Under the pieces are notes generated by a model. That model ran no database searches and was not told where the DNA came from. It saw only the letters and a list, made by a program, of their open reading frames with translations. A stretch of 64,000 nt of DNA, from assembly GCA_028877275.1 (NCBI GenBank), contig JAPPFP010000025.1, positions 1-64,000 of the forward strand. Direction: 5' to 3'. Positions 1-7,376 of the stretch are shown here, in pieces; positions within the stretch are counted from its first letter, which is position 1, and each line of letters opens with the position of its first letter. The position numbers were made by a program, and so were the translations under genes. This DNA is from Acidobacteriota bacterium (lineage in GTDB: Bacteria > Acidobacteriota > Thermoanaerobaculia > Multivoradales > Multivoraceae).

Positions 1-2
1 GG

Positions 3-48
3 CCGGCGCTTCGCGCCGGATGCCGGCGGGGACGCCGGCGCACCCAGT
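3..48 (+). repeat. REP-like two-hairpin element, copy 1
   Basis: Hairpin A is CCGGCGC-TTC-GCGCCGG (3-19). Hairpin B is GCCGGCG-GGGA-CGCCGGC (22-39). The tail GCACCCAGT follows (40-48). It ends directly at the stop codon of the aminotransferase gene on the minus strand. The same hairpin B plus tail recurs through the window in both orientations. Confidence 0.85.
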
Positions 49-49
49 C

Positions 50-1264
50 TCAGCCGTGCAGGTGTCGGAACGCCTTCTCCGTTCCGGCGAGTGCCTGCTC
101 GATGTCGGCCTCCGTGTGCGCGACCGACAGGAACATGTTGTGCCAGGGGTGCAGGTAGACGCCGTGGTCCAGGGCGGCAGTGCAGAAGGCAAACCCCTTC
201 TCTCGCCTGTCGTCGTCCTCGAACAGGACCGCCGGCATCTGCGGCGGTCCGGTCTGGCGGATCGGGTGACCGTAGCGGCGCGCCTGCTCCTCCAGGCCGT
301 CCCGGAACTGCTGCCCCAGACGCTCCACGACGGCCGGCGCGTCGACTTCGGCCAGCAGGTCGAGCGTCTCGATCGCCGCGGCGAAGGGCGCGGCCTGATA
401 CCAGAACGAGCCCGTGACGAAGACGCGCGTCGCGGCCTCGCGGTACGCCTCGTTGCCGAGAATCGCGGCCACGGGTTCGCCGTTGCCGATCGCCTTGCCC
501 CAGGCCGAGAGGTCCGGCTGGACGCCGAACTGTGACCAGCTCGCGTCGAGCGAGAGGCGCAGCCCGGCCCGCACGTCGTCCAGGATGAGGGCCGCGCCCT
601 CGGCGTCGCAGATCTCGCGGACGCGGCGAGCGAAGGCGAGGTCGGGCAACTCCTGGTCGTGGCCGGCGTCGTGCCTGAAGGCGGAGACGACGATGCCGGC
701 GAGGTCGCCAGCCACTGCCTGGGCCGCCGCGTCCAGGCTCTCGATGTCGTTGTAGCGGTACGTCGGGAAGTGGACGTGATCCTCCTCGGGCGTGCCCCTC
801 GACATCCGGTTGGCCCATGGCGCCGCGCCGTGGTACGCGCCCTCGGCCACGAGGATCTTGCGCTTCTCGCTCCGCGCGCGAGCCACCATGTTGCAGACGG
901 TTGTCGCGTCGTTGCCGTTCTTCGCGAAGATGGCCCACTCGGCGTGGCTGACCTGGCGCACGAAGCGCTCGGCCAGGTCGACGATGAGCGCCGGGGGACC
1001 GTTCGCGATGTCGAGCCGGTCGCGCTGCGCGTCCGCGGCGGCCCGAATGCGCGGATTGCCGTAGCCGGCGATCATCGGACCGAACGAGCACATGAAGTCG
1101 ATGTACTCGTTGCCGTCGGCGTCCCATAGCCGGCAGCCCTCCGCCCGCTCGAAGTACTGCGGGTACCGGGGCGGCAGGAGGCGGTACGTGGACATGTGTC
1201 CGTACATACCGCCCGGGAGCACCCGCTCGCCCCGGGACTTGAGCGCCCGGTTCCGATCGAGCAA
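50..1264 (-). CDS. Class III PLP aminotransferase, glutamate-1-semialdehyde aminomutase-like
   Basis: A fold-type I PLP enzyme of the class III aminotransferase family, closest in layout to glutamate-1-semialdehyde 2,1-aminomutase. Visible landmarks are an N-terminal VLPGG motif, DADGNEYIDF, the PLP-contact region NGNDATT, the LILDDVRAG segment (family: DEV..G) and WGKAIGNGEP, which holds the Schiff-base lysine. About 404 aa, normal for the family. The frame is open to 1330, but that would run deep into the upstream gene. I chose a TTG at 1264, 5 bases after the upstream stop and just before the usual N-terminal motif; this start is uncertain. It lies downstream of the DUF2911 gene, probably co-transcribed. 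The substrate is unknown, and it need not be the tetrapyrrole enzyme HemL. Confidence 0.85.
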   Translation of the reverse strand: MLDRNRALKSRGERVLPGGMYGHMSTYRLLPPRYPQYFERAEGCRLWDADGNEYIDFMCSFGPMIAGYGNPRIRAAADAQRDRLDIANGPPALIVDLAERFVRQVSHAEWAIFAKNGNDATTVCNMVARARSEKRKILVAEGAYHGAAPWANRMSRGTPEEDHVHFPTYRYNDIESLDAAAQAVAGDLAGIVVSAFRHDAGHDQELPDLAFARRVREICDAEGAALILDDVRAGLRLSLDASWSQFGVQPDLSAWGKAIGNGEPVAAILGNEAYREAATRVFVTGSFWYQAAPFAAAIETLDLLAEVDAPAVVERLGQQFRDGLEEQARRYGHPIRQTGPPQMPAVLFEDDDRREKGFAFCTAALDHGVYLHPWHNMFLSVAHTEADIEQALAGTEKAFRHLHG

Positions 1265-1269
1265 GAAGA

Positions 1270-1803
1270 TCAGCCCGCCTTCTTCACCTCGAACGGCACC
1301 GCGAGCCTCTCCCACTGCAAGGCGACCCACGAATCGACGATCACGAACTCCATCTCCTCCACGTGCTGTCCGATGGACTTCGGCGTGGCGGTCACCCGCA
1401 GCGCGTCCTGACCGGCGTCATGCCGGAAGGAGCCCCACTGCTTCGCGACCTTGTTGAAGATGACGGTCCATTCGTTCTCGCCCGGCTCGGTGAAGAGGGC
1501 ATAGGTGCCGGCGGCCAGCTTCTTGCCGCCGATCTCGACATCGGCGCTGAAGGTGATCGTGGTCGCCTCGTCGGCGCCGGTCCGCCAGACCTGACCGTAG
1601 GGAACCAGTCCGCCCCAGATCGTCCGGCCCTTCACCTTGGGGCGTCCGTACTCCACCGTGATGGAGACGCCGTCGATCTTCCCCTTCACCATCCCGTTCT
1701 TGCTCGCCCTGTCGGCATCATCAGCGCGCTGCGCCATGGCGGGAAGCGCGGTTAGCAGGAAGGCCGCAAGGGCCAGCGGGATCATTGCTCGGTACTTGTG
1801 CAT
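1270..1803 (-). CDS. DUF2911 domain secreted protein
   Basis: 177 aa with a clear Sec signal peptide (MHKYRAM, a hydrophobic run, then AMAQ). The rest is a DUF2911 domain: VEYGRPKVKGRTIWGGLVP, then VWRTGADEATTITFSADV, then AAGTYALFTEP, all characteristic of that family. The function of DUF2911 is not known; it occurs in Bacteroidota and Acidobacteriota as a small exported beta-rich protein. The ATG at 1803 has a good GGAGG about 7 bases upstream, which fixes the start. It is divergent from the sulfatase at 1859, with only 55 bases between, so the two promoters must lie there. Confidence 0.88.
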   Translation of the reverse strand: MHKYRAMIPLALAAFLLTALPAMAQRADDADRASKNGMVKGKIDGVSITVEYGRPKVKGRTIWGGLVPYGQVWRTGADEATTITFSADVEIGGKKLAAGTYALFTEPGENEWTVIFNKVAKQWGSFRHDAGQDALRVTATPKSIGQHVEEMEFVIVDSWVALQWERLAVPFEVKKAG

Positions 1804-1858
1804 TCTGTCCTCCAGCTAGAGAGTGTTCTGTCTGCTCGCGACCGTAGGATAGACGGAA

Positions 1859-3232
1859 ATGCTGAAACAGTTCGCTTCTCTTGTCGCCGCGCTGCTCGTC
1901 GCGGTCCTCGCGTGCCAGACGGCAACGGCCGATTCTCCGCCCAACGTCGTCCTCCTCATGGCCGACGACATGGGCTGGGCGCAGACTGGCTACTACGGCC
2001 ATCCACTGCTCCAGACGCCCCATCTCGACGCGATGGCTGGCGCCGGGCTGCGCATGGACCGGTTCTACGCCGGCGCGCCCAGTTGCACCCCGACACGGGC
2101 GACGGTGTTGACCGGGCGCACGAACGATCGCACAGGGGCCTTCCGCGTCGGCGACTCGATCAACAAGCAGGAGAAAACGCTCGCCGCGGCCTTCCGGCAG
2201 GCTGGTTACGCAACGGCTCACTTTGGCAAGTGGCACCTGAACCAGGTCCACCCGAGCGGCGACAATCCGCTCCCCGGAGACGACCCCCACAATCCCGGCG
2301 AACTCGGCTTCGGCTACTGGCTGAGCCACACGAACCAGTTCAACCTGGACCCCGTCTTCAGTCAGAACGGAGTGCCGAAGCAGTTCGAGGGCGACTCATC
2401 GGAGATCCTGGTCGCCGAAGCACTCCGCTACATCTCGGAGCAGCGGGAGAACGGGAAGCCGGTGTTCGCGGTGATCTGGTACGCCTCACCGCACCGGCCG
2501 TTCGGCGCGTTCCCGGAAGACGAGGAGCCGTTCACGCAACTCGACGACGCCTCCAGGACGCACCACGCCGAGCTCGTCGCCATGGACCGCTCGATCGGCA
2601 CCCTCCGCGAGGGGCTGCGTGAACTCGGTATCGCCGACAACACGCTGGTGTGGTTCACCAGCGACAACGGCGGGCTCCCGGACATCGACTACGGCCCCGA
2701 GAATCCCGGCATCCACCCCGACACCACCGGCTACCTGCGGGGCTTCAAGAAGGACTTCTATGAAGGCGGCCTGCGCGTGCCGACGATCATCGAATGGCCA
2801 GACGGCATCCCTCCGAGGATCTCCAGCTTCCCCGCCAGCACGATGGACATCTTCCCGACCCTGATCGAGGTCGCCGGGCTCGACCCGGAGTCGATCAACG
2901 ACGTGCACGACGGCATCTCCATCGCAGGCGTGTTCGAGTCCGAGCCCGCTCGCCGGGAGCAGCCCATCGGCTTCCGCGCCAGCGGCGGCCTCGCCTGGCT
3001 CGACAACGACGTCAAGCTGGTGCGGAACTACTTCTCCGACCCGACCGATCCCTTCGAGCTCTACGACGTGATCGACGATCCCGGGGAGCAGCACGACCTG
3101 ATCGAGCAGCAGCCCGAGGTCGCAGCCCGCATGCGGGCGGAGCTGGAGGCCTGGAACCGGTCCGTCGACGCGAGCGTCACCGGGGTCGACTACCCGGAGG
3201 GCAGGGTGCTGCCGTCTGGGCGGGACAGCTAG
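1859..3232 (+). CDS. Formylglycine-type sulfatase, lipoprotein
   Basis: 457 aa member of the alkaline-phosphatase-superfamily sulfatases, which hydrolyse sulfate esters. The N-terminus has a signal with lipobox-like LAC (Cys19), so the enzyme is probably anchored outside the inner membrane. Metal ligands are in LLMADDMGW (Asp36-Asp37). The activation motif CTPTR (Cys76-Arg80) is the C-x-P-x-R signature whose Cys is converted to formylglycine, followed by ATVLTGR. FGKWHL and FTSDNGG are also present. The substrate cannot be read from sequence. No formylglycine-generating enzyme or anSME gene is in the window. It is one of three sulfatases here; they are clearly different from each other. Confidence 0.92.
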   Translation: MLKQFASLVAALLVAVLACQTATADSPPNVVLLMADDMGWAQTGYYGHPLLQTPHLDAMAGAGLRMDRFYAGAPSCTPTRATVLTGRTNDRTGAFRVGDSINKQEKTLAAAFRQAGYATAHFGKWHLNQVHPSGDNPLPGDDPHNPGELGFGYWLSHTNQFNLDPVFSQNGVPKQFEGDSSEILVAEALRYISEQRENGKPVFAVIWYASPHRPFGAFPEDEEPFTQLDDASRTHHAELVAMDRSIGTLREGLRELGIADNTLVWFTSDNGGLPDIDYGPENPGIHPDTTGYLRGFKKDFYEGGLRVPTIIEWPDGIPPRISSFPASTMDIFPTLIEVAGLDPESINDVHDGISIAGVFESEPARREQPIGFRASGGLAWLDNDVKLVRNYFSDPTDPFELYDVIDDPGEQHDLIEQQPEVAARMRAELEAWNRSVDASVTGVDYPEGRVLPSGRDS

Positions 3233-3263
3233 GAGTCTGTGCCGGAGAACCTCGACCGTCCAG

Positions 3264-3310
3264 ACTGGGTGCGCCGGCGTCCCCGCCGGCATCCGGCGCG
3301 CCAGCGCCGG
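3264..3310 (-). repeat. REP-like two-hairpin element, copy 2
   Basis: Reverse-oriented copy. Tail and hairpin B occupy 3264-3290 and hairpin A is CCGGCGC-GCCA-GCGCCGG (3293-3310). It sits 31 bases after the sulfatase stop, between convergent genes, where it could also act as a transcript-end structure. Confidence 0.85.
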
Positions 3311-3343
3311 TTCCGACTCCGCCAGGGCACCAAGCGTCATCTA

Positions 3344-3553
3344 CTACTCCAGGCGCTTCCCCAACTCCTCGTTCTCGCGCATCGAGTCTTCCAGATGCCG
3401 CAGTACGTCCGGCCGTGCACGGCGTCGCGCCAGGTACTCCTCGATTGCCTCCGAGAGCACTTCTGAAACGCTCCGTTTGGTTTCCCTTGCCAGATTGCGA
3501 AGCTCGTTCCAGACGGCTTCGTCCACCTCCAAACTGATCTCGGTCGCCGTCAT
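3344..3553 (-). CDS. Ribbon-helix-helix protein, orphan antitoxin-like
   Basis: 69 aa. The N-terminal strand TEISLEVDEAVW, followed by a helix with LARETKRSVSEVLSEAIEEYL, matches the CopG/Arc-type ribbon-helix-helix DNA-binding fold, with a charged C-terminal tail. I chose the ATG at 3553 because GGAGG lies 8 bases upstream; the longer open frame to 3610 has no such support. No toxin gene follows it, as the next gene downstream is convergent. It lies 103 bases downstream of the HigBA-like pair on the same strand. It may be an orphan antitoxin or a local regulator. Confidence 0.75.
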   Translation of the reverse strand: MTATEISLEVDEAVWNELRNLARETKRSVSEVLSEAIEEYLARRRARPDVLRHLEDSMRENEELGKRLE

Positions 3554-3656
3554 CGGTACGCCTCCGGTAATCGTCCGCCCGGGTGAGCCTGAGGTGTCGT
3601 GGCGCGTCAAGTCCCTTGCCTCTCATCGCGAGGCCACTTAGGGCTTGCCTCCTCCC

Positions 3657-3941
3657 TCAGGTCGAGAAGCGGAGCTTCAAGCCACAAGCCGCCGTCACCT
3701 TCGCGAGCGTGTCGAGCCTTGGGTTTCGCCGGCCTGACAAAGCGCGGGAGAGTGCTACCCGGTCCAACTGTGCTTCGCGGGCCACCGCCGACACGCCACC
3801 CTGGGCCTCGGCCACGTTGCGAAGGGCCTTCATGAGCAAGCGCGGATCATCGCCCATCTCCTCCAGCACCACATTCAGGTAGGCAGCCGCATCCTCGGGC
3901 GACTTGAGATAGTCACTGGCCTTGTGTGCCTTCACGGGCAT
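3657..3941 (-). CDS. HigA-like addiction-module antidote, XRE fold
   Basis: 94 aa. The C-terminal half holds a helix-turn-helix (GGVSAVAREAQLDRVALSRA, then LSGRRNPRLDTLAKVTAACG). The N-terminal SPEDAAAYLNVVLEEMGDDP is typical of the 'probable addiction module antidote protein' family that pairs with RelE-fold killer proteins. ATG at 3941 with AGGAG about 9 bases upstream. It follows the toxin gene by 24 bases on the same strand, the toxin-first order typical of HigBA. It is expected to bind and neutralise the toxin and to repress the pair through the palindrome at 4271-4288. Confidence 0.85.
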   Translation of the reverse strand: MPVKAHKASDYLKSPEDAAAYLNVVLEEMGDDPRLLMKALRNVAEAQGGVSAVAREAQLDRVALSRALSGRRNPRLDTLAKVTAACGLKLRFST

Positions 3942-3965
3942 TCCGCTTCTCCTGTTTGTACGCTT

Positions 3966-4259
3966 TCAACGGCCTTGTGCCGCCACGATGTCGCCTGTCT
4001 GGCTCTTCTTCACGCCGCCACCCAACAGAATCACGAGCGCTTCGCCATCGCGCCCCAGGTAGAGCCTGTATCCGGGGCCGCTGTCGATCCGAAGCTCCGA
4101 GACCCCCCTACCCACACTCTTGTGGTCTCCGAAGTTGCCGAGTTCCATACGGTCGATCCGTGCCTGGACCCGAGCCCGAGCCTCACGTGGCAGTCGCCGA
4201 AACCAAGCATCGAAGTAGTCTCTCCCCTCCTCGGAGACGTAGTGGACGACCCTGTTCAA
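3966..4259 (-). CDS. RelE/HigB-like addiction-module toxin
   Basis: 97 aa of the RelE/ParE superfamily, close to the 'addiction module killer protein' family. Motifs are YFDAWFRRLPREARARVQAR, then GDHKSVGRGVSELRIDSGPG, then YRLYLGRDGEALVILLGGG. It is predicted to be a small ribosome-dependent mRNA interferase, though the exact target is not readable. The best start is TTG at 4259 (Leu/Met-Asn-Arg-Val); there is no in-frame ATG nearby and no good ribosome site. A palindrome ends only 11 bases upstream, so the mRNA may be nearly leaderless. It is followed by the antidote gene. Confidence 0.83.
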   Translation of the reverse strand: MNRVVHYVSEEGRDYFDAWFRRLPREARARVQARIDRMELGNFGDHKSVGRGVSELRIDSGPGYRLYLGRDGEALVILLGGGVKKSQTGDIVAAQGR

Positions 4260-4270
4260 GGGATGAGAAC

Positions 4271-4288
4271 TGTAGCCAATTGGCTACA
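4271..4288. promoter_or_regulatory. Candidate operator of the HigBA-like pair
   Basis: TGTAGCCAATTGGCTACA is a perfect 18-base palindrome 11 bases upstream of the toxin start. Toxin-antitoxin operons of this type are usually autorepressed by the XRE-fold antidote bound to such an inverted repeat. Position and symmetry are seen; binding is inferred. Confidence 0.7.
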
Positions 4289-4398
4289 GACCTGTCAACT
4301 GCCTGGGTTCCCGGCCACGCGCCGTCCGAGGGTCTCAACGCAGCGTCGACGAGCAGCTCCCCATTGGCGTGGACCCCATGCATGCCTAGCGTGTGCTC

Positions 4399-4619
4399 AT
4401 GGACGTCACACTCTCCATCGACGAGCGGATTGTCGCCGAGGCCCGACGGATCGCGTCTCTGCGGGGAACCAGCCTGAACCAGCTCGTGCGGGACTACCTC
4501 CACGACTCACCCGAACCGACGAGGCTGAAGTCGTGGTCGTAAAGCTGGACGCGCTCTGGGCCGAGGGGAACTACCGTTCAGAGGGTTCCTGGACGCGCGA
4601 GGAAGTGCATGAGAGGTAG
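4399..4619 (+). pseudogene. VapB-like antitoxin gene, frameshifted
   Basis: The frame from ATG 4399 encodes MDVTLSIDERIVAEARRIAS, then LRGTSLNQLVRDYLHDSP, an RHH-type antitoxin N-terminus. It then runs into a stop at 4540-4542 after 47 aa. The expected C-terminal part of this antitoxin family (LDALWAEGNYRSEGSWTREE, then VHER) continues in the next frame up to TAG at 4617-4619. The two halves meet near 4500-4540, so one base change in length broke the gene, or the assembly has an error there. The next start codon (4609) overlaps its end, as in intact vapBC operons. Confidence 0.65.
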
Positions 4620-4650
4620 TGAGTTCCTCGACGCCCACGCCCTGGTTTAG
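4609..4650 (+). pseudogene. Remnant of a PIN-domain (VapC-like) toxin gene
   Basis: ATG at 4609 overlaps the end of the antitoxin frame. It gives MRGSEFLDAHALV and then TAG at 4648-4650. The EFLDAHALV stretch resembles the first strand of PIN domains (x-LDTNVLVY, where the Asp is a metal ligand). Everything after it is gone: the reading frame ends on the stop codon of the convergent exonuclease-like gene. I read it as the first 13 codons of a deleted toxin. The match is short, so moderate confidence. Confidence 0.5.
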
Positions 4651-5432
4651 ACCGAATCAGCGAAGTCCACGATCACCGGAGCGCTGGCCGGCCAGGTCCT
4701 GCCAGGCAGCCCGTCTACCGGGGCCCGGTACTCCAGATCGACACGCTCGGAGGCCACGGAGTCCGCGATGCTCTCGCTTCCGAGGACAAGTTGCAGCCTC
4801 GTCGTGGGCGGAAGCCGGCGATTGAAGCCATAGTTGAGGCCCGGTTCCGGAACCGGATTGACGCGCCGGTAAAGATCCACGAACCCGGTCTCGAGGATCG
4901 TCTGCAATCGCTTCTGCTCGTCCAGAGTGCAGTTGAGGACTCCGCGTTCCGCCGGAACATCGGGCAGCACGTTGAAGTCGCCGCAGAGCAGAGAACGGTC
5001 GGACTCAATCCTTCGCCCCTTGAGGTGAGCGATCAGGCGATCCAGCCAGGCGACCTTGTACGCAAGAGCACCTTCCTTCCCCCGCACCGCAGGATTGCCG
5101 TAGGGTGCATAGACGGACGAAACCACGAGATCACCGATTCGGGCAGTCAAGAACCCGTCATCGTCCGGACTGTCGCCACTTGGTAGTCCGCGATCCAGAA
5201 TCTCGAGCGCGGGCAGACCGTGTCGGCTCAGCAAGGCAACGCCAAAGCGGGACTGCCGGCGAAGGGGCGCGGACCGGTAGCCGACTCGACCAAGCGCCTC
5301 CGTTGGGAAGTCCTCTTCCGAAACGCGGATCTTCTGAAGCGCCACCACATCGGGACGCCGGCGCTCCAGCCAGTGGCAGAGAACGTCCAGGTAGCCACGC
5401 ACACCGCCGATGCACCAGGTAGCGACCCTCAT
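4647..5432 (-). CDS. Exonuclease III-family protein, catalytically degenerate
   Basis: 261 aa aligning end to end with XthA (endonuclease/exonuclease/phosphatase fold). The fold markers are there: GVALLSR, VYAPYGN, CGDFNVLP, GFVDLYRR. Key catalytic positions of E. coli ExoIII are changed: Asn7 is Cys7 (ATWCIGG), the metal-binding Glu34 is Lys34 (LQKIRV), Asp229 is Gln214 (RLQLVL), and the Asp-His pair of SDHAPV is Ala249-Ser250 (WPASAPV). Tyr108, Asp152 and Asn154 remain. The reading frame is intact, so this may be a non-catalytic DNA-binding paralogue or a gene in early decay. Start ATG 5432 was chosen by alignment to MKxATWN; the frame is open to 5495. It is convergent with the VapC remnant. 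Confidence 0.8.
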   Translation of the reverse strand: MRVATWCIGGVRGYLDVLCHWLERRRPDVVALQKIRVSEEDFPTEALGRVGYRSAPLRRQSRFGVALLSRHGLPALEILDRGLPSGDSPDDDGFLTARIGDLVVSSVYAPYGNPAVRGKEGALAYKVAWLDRLIAHLKGRRIESDRSLLCGDFNVLPDVPAERGVLNCTLDEQKRLQTILETGFVDLYRRVNPVPEPGLNYGFNRRLPPTTRLQLVLGSESIADSVASERVDLEYRAPVDGLPGRTWPASAPVIVDFADSV

Positions 5433-5574
5433 CTGCCGAGCCGCTCGTCCCGGAAGACGGCCGGCAGCTCCCTCGAGTTGATCTTGATCTTCCACATCCC
5501 TGCCTCGCCGCTCGCCTCGAACCAGCGAGAGCTACAAGGGCTAGCTTGGAACGACGTCGTCCAGGCAGGCTTGA

Positions 5575-6237
5575 TCACGCTGTCAGGCGAACCTCGAAAA
5601 CAGGATGCCTCCGTGGCCGCTCACCCGGCACGTAGTGCCCCATCAAGAAGACTCGATCGAAGTTCTCTGGAGCGCGCACTTCCGTCTCGTCCAAGTACTC
5701 GGCCAAGTGATCCTGCAGGTAGAGCTCGGGCGTGAAGATCAGCAGAAGACTGCCCTGCAGGCGAGAGTCGAGCGCGTTTACACCGTCCTTTCGCATTCTC
5801 TTCGCTTTCTTGGCTCCGGCCTTCTCGTCCGAGTCAAACTCAGCGCCATGCCAGCGGAAGTCAAGTATGCCGTTCTGCCGCTTCTTCCACGTCAGAGTCG
5901 TCACTCTGCGATCGGACGTGGCGAACCGGATCGCGTGCTTCTTCGGATACTCCACCAAATCCGTCACCTCGATGCCGACCAGCTTCCCATCTACTCTGGC
6001 CAGGACGTCCGGCGGGTCGTCGCGGTTCGACCGGATGCAAGAGATCGAGTACCCGACCTTCTCCATTTCCTTGGCCCAGTCCTGGACCTTCTCTACTTCG
6101 GCAAGCTCTCTGTAGTCATGGATGTTGTCTAGGTAGGGCGAGTAGGGACTGCTCTTTTCAGCGATCCGCTGCATCTCCTCAAGCACTTCAGCATCGACTG
6201 CGGCCTCTTCGCACCGCTTCTTCTTTCTGTCCGGCAT
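5575..6237 (-). CDS. Unrecognised basic protein, possible PD-(D/E)XK-type fold
   Basis: 220 aa. I do not recognise a named family. The ATG at 6237 is preceded by CTGGAGG, which favours it over the longer frame to 6264. The N-terminus is highly charged (MPDRKKKRCEE). The segment DDPPDVLARVDGKLVGIEVT (Asp77 ... Glu90-Val-Thr92), after a helix with WAKEMEKVGY, resembles the core of restriction-endonuclease-like folds, where an Asp on one strand precedes a Glu-x-Lys/Thr on the next. This is a weak pattern. A Lys/Arg-rich stretch (KAGAKKAKRMRK) follows. It neighbours an accessory patch of toxin-antitoxin remnants, so it may belong to mobile or defence DNA; function unknown. Confidence 0.6.
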   Translation of the reverse strand: MPDRKKKRCEEAAVDAEVLEEMQRIAEKSSPYSPYLDNIHDYRELAEVEKVQDWAKEMEKVGYSISCIRSNRDDPPDVLARVDGKLVGIEVTDLVEYPKKHAIRFATSDRRVTTLTWKKRQNGILDFRWHGAEFDSDEKAGAKKAKRMRKDGVNALDSRLQGSLLLIFTPELYLQDHLAEYLDETEVRAPENFDRVFLMGHYVPGERPRRHPVFEVRLTA

Positions 6238-6370
6238 GGCTTCCTCCAGTAACGGGGGGACCAACCCCGCGTTGCGTGACTAGGTAGCGACATTCGCTTT
6301 CACCCTGTCATGCGGACGCTTAGGCGGAGTCCGTTACGTAGCAGGCTGCCCGTCGGCATAGCAAGATGGT

Positions 6371-6426
6371 CGCCGCTTCGCGGCGCAGCTTCCTCAGAAG
6401 CCGGCGGGGACGCCGGCGCACCCAGT
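6371..6426 (+). repeat. REP-like two-hairpin element, copy 3
   Basis: Hairpin A variant CGCCGC-TTC-GCGGCG (6371-6385). A 14-base spacer, then hairpin B and tail at 6400-6426. It lies in the 200-base gap between the permease stop (6435) and the preceding gene; nothing else was recognised in that gap. Confidence 0.8.
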
Positions 6427-6434
6427 GGGTGGCA

Positions 6435-7376
6435 TCAGTGAATCACCCCCCGCAGCCGCGGGTCCAGCAGGTCCCGCAGCGCGTCCCCGACGCAATTGAA
6501 CGAGAGCACCAGCAGGAAGATCGCCACGCCCGGGACGATCGACAGCAGCGGCTGCTGCTCGAGCATCGGGAAGGCCTGCTGGAGCATGTTGCCCCACGTC
6601 GGCGTGGGTGGCTGGATGCCGACGCCGACGAAGCCGAGGGCGGCTTCGGTGAGGACGGCGTAGCCCATGCTGAGGGTGCTCTGGACGATCACCGGGGCGA
6701 TGCAGTTGGGCAGGATGTGGCGGACGATGATGCGCGGGTGGCTGAGCCCCAGTGACTCCGCGGCCTTGACGAAGTCCCGCTCGCGGATGGAGAGCCCCTG
6801 GCTGCGGACGATCCTTGCCATCCAGGGGACGTTGGCGATGCCGATGGCGATGATCACGGTGCGCAGCGAGCCGCCGAGGGCGGCGGCCAGACCGACCGCG
6901 ATCAGCAGGCTGGGGAACGTGACCAGTGCGTCCATGAGCCGCATCAGCACGTCGTCGACCCGGCCGCGGAAGTAAACCGACAGCAGGCCGAGAGGTACCC
7001 CCAGCAGCACACCGAGGCCGACCGCGCCGAGGCTGACCAAGAGCGCGATCCGCGCACCGACGATCAGCCGCGCCAGCGTGTCGCGGCCCATCTGGTCCGA
7101 GCCGAGCCAGTGCGCCGCGCTGGGACCCGAGAGGAGGTTGTCGAAGTCCATCTCCTCGGCGTCGACGGGGACGATCCAGGGGGCCAGCACCGCCGCCGCG
7201 CCGATCAGCGCCAGCACGACGAGCCCGGCCAGCGCCTGCGGCACGGAGGCTAGCTTGCGCAGCAGCTCGAGGGTCGGGTGGCTGGGGGCTGCGGAGCCTT
7301 CAGAGACCGGCGCTTCGCGCCGGATGCCGGCGGGGACGCCGGCGTACCCAGTGTTGCGCCGCACGTTCCTAGCCAT
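6435..7376 (-). CDS. Peptide-type ABC transporter permease (DppC/OppC family)
   Basis: 313 aa inner-membrane permease of the binding-protein-dependent transport family. It has a first membrane segment (ALAGLVVLALIGAAAVLAPW), DppC-type signature HWLGSDQMGRDTLARLIVG, and the EAA loop EAALGFVGVGIQPPTPTWGN. Start ATG 7376 overlaps the dppB-like stop by 8 bases and has an AGGA ribosome site. The first ~25 residues are odd: TGYAGVPAGIRREAP is the translation of an REP-like repeat (7307-7352) lying in frame inside the cytoplasmic N-terminal tail. It would form an importer with the next two genes. Confidence 0.9.
   Translation of the reverse strand: MARNVRRNTGYAGVPAGIRREAPVSEGSAAPSHPTLELLRKLASVPQALAGLVVLALIGAAAVLAPWIVPVDAEEMDFDNLLSGPSAAHWLGSDQMGRDTLARLIVGARIALLVSLGAVGLGVLLGVPLGLLSVYFRGRVDDVLMRLMDALVTFPSLLIAVGLAAALGGSLRTVIIAIGIANVPWMARIVRSQGLSIRERDFVKAAESLGLSHPRIIVRHILPNCIAPVIVQSTLSMGYAVLTEAALGFVGVGIQPPTPTWGNMLQQAFPMLEQQPLLSIVPGVAIFLLVLSFNCVGDALRDLLDPRLRGVIH
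7307..7352 (+). repeat. REP-like two-hairpin element, copy 4, inside a coding region
   Basis: Hairpin A CCGGCGC-TTC-GCGCCGG (7307-7323) and hairpin B plus tail (7326-7352, with one change, GTACCCAGT). Unlike most copies, this one lies within the 5' end of the permease gene and is translated in frame. Confidence 0.85.
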
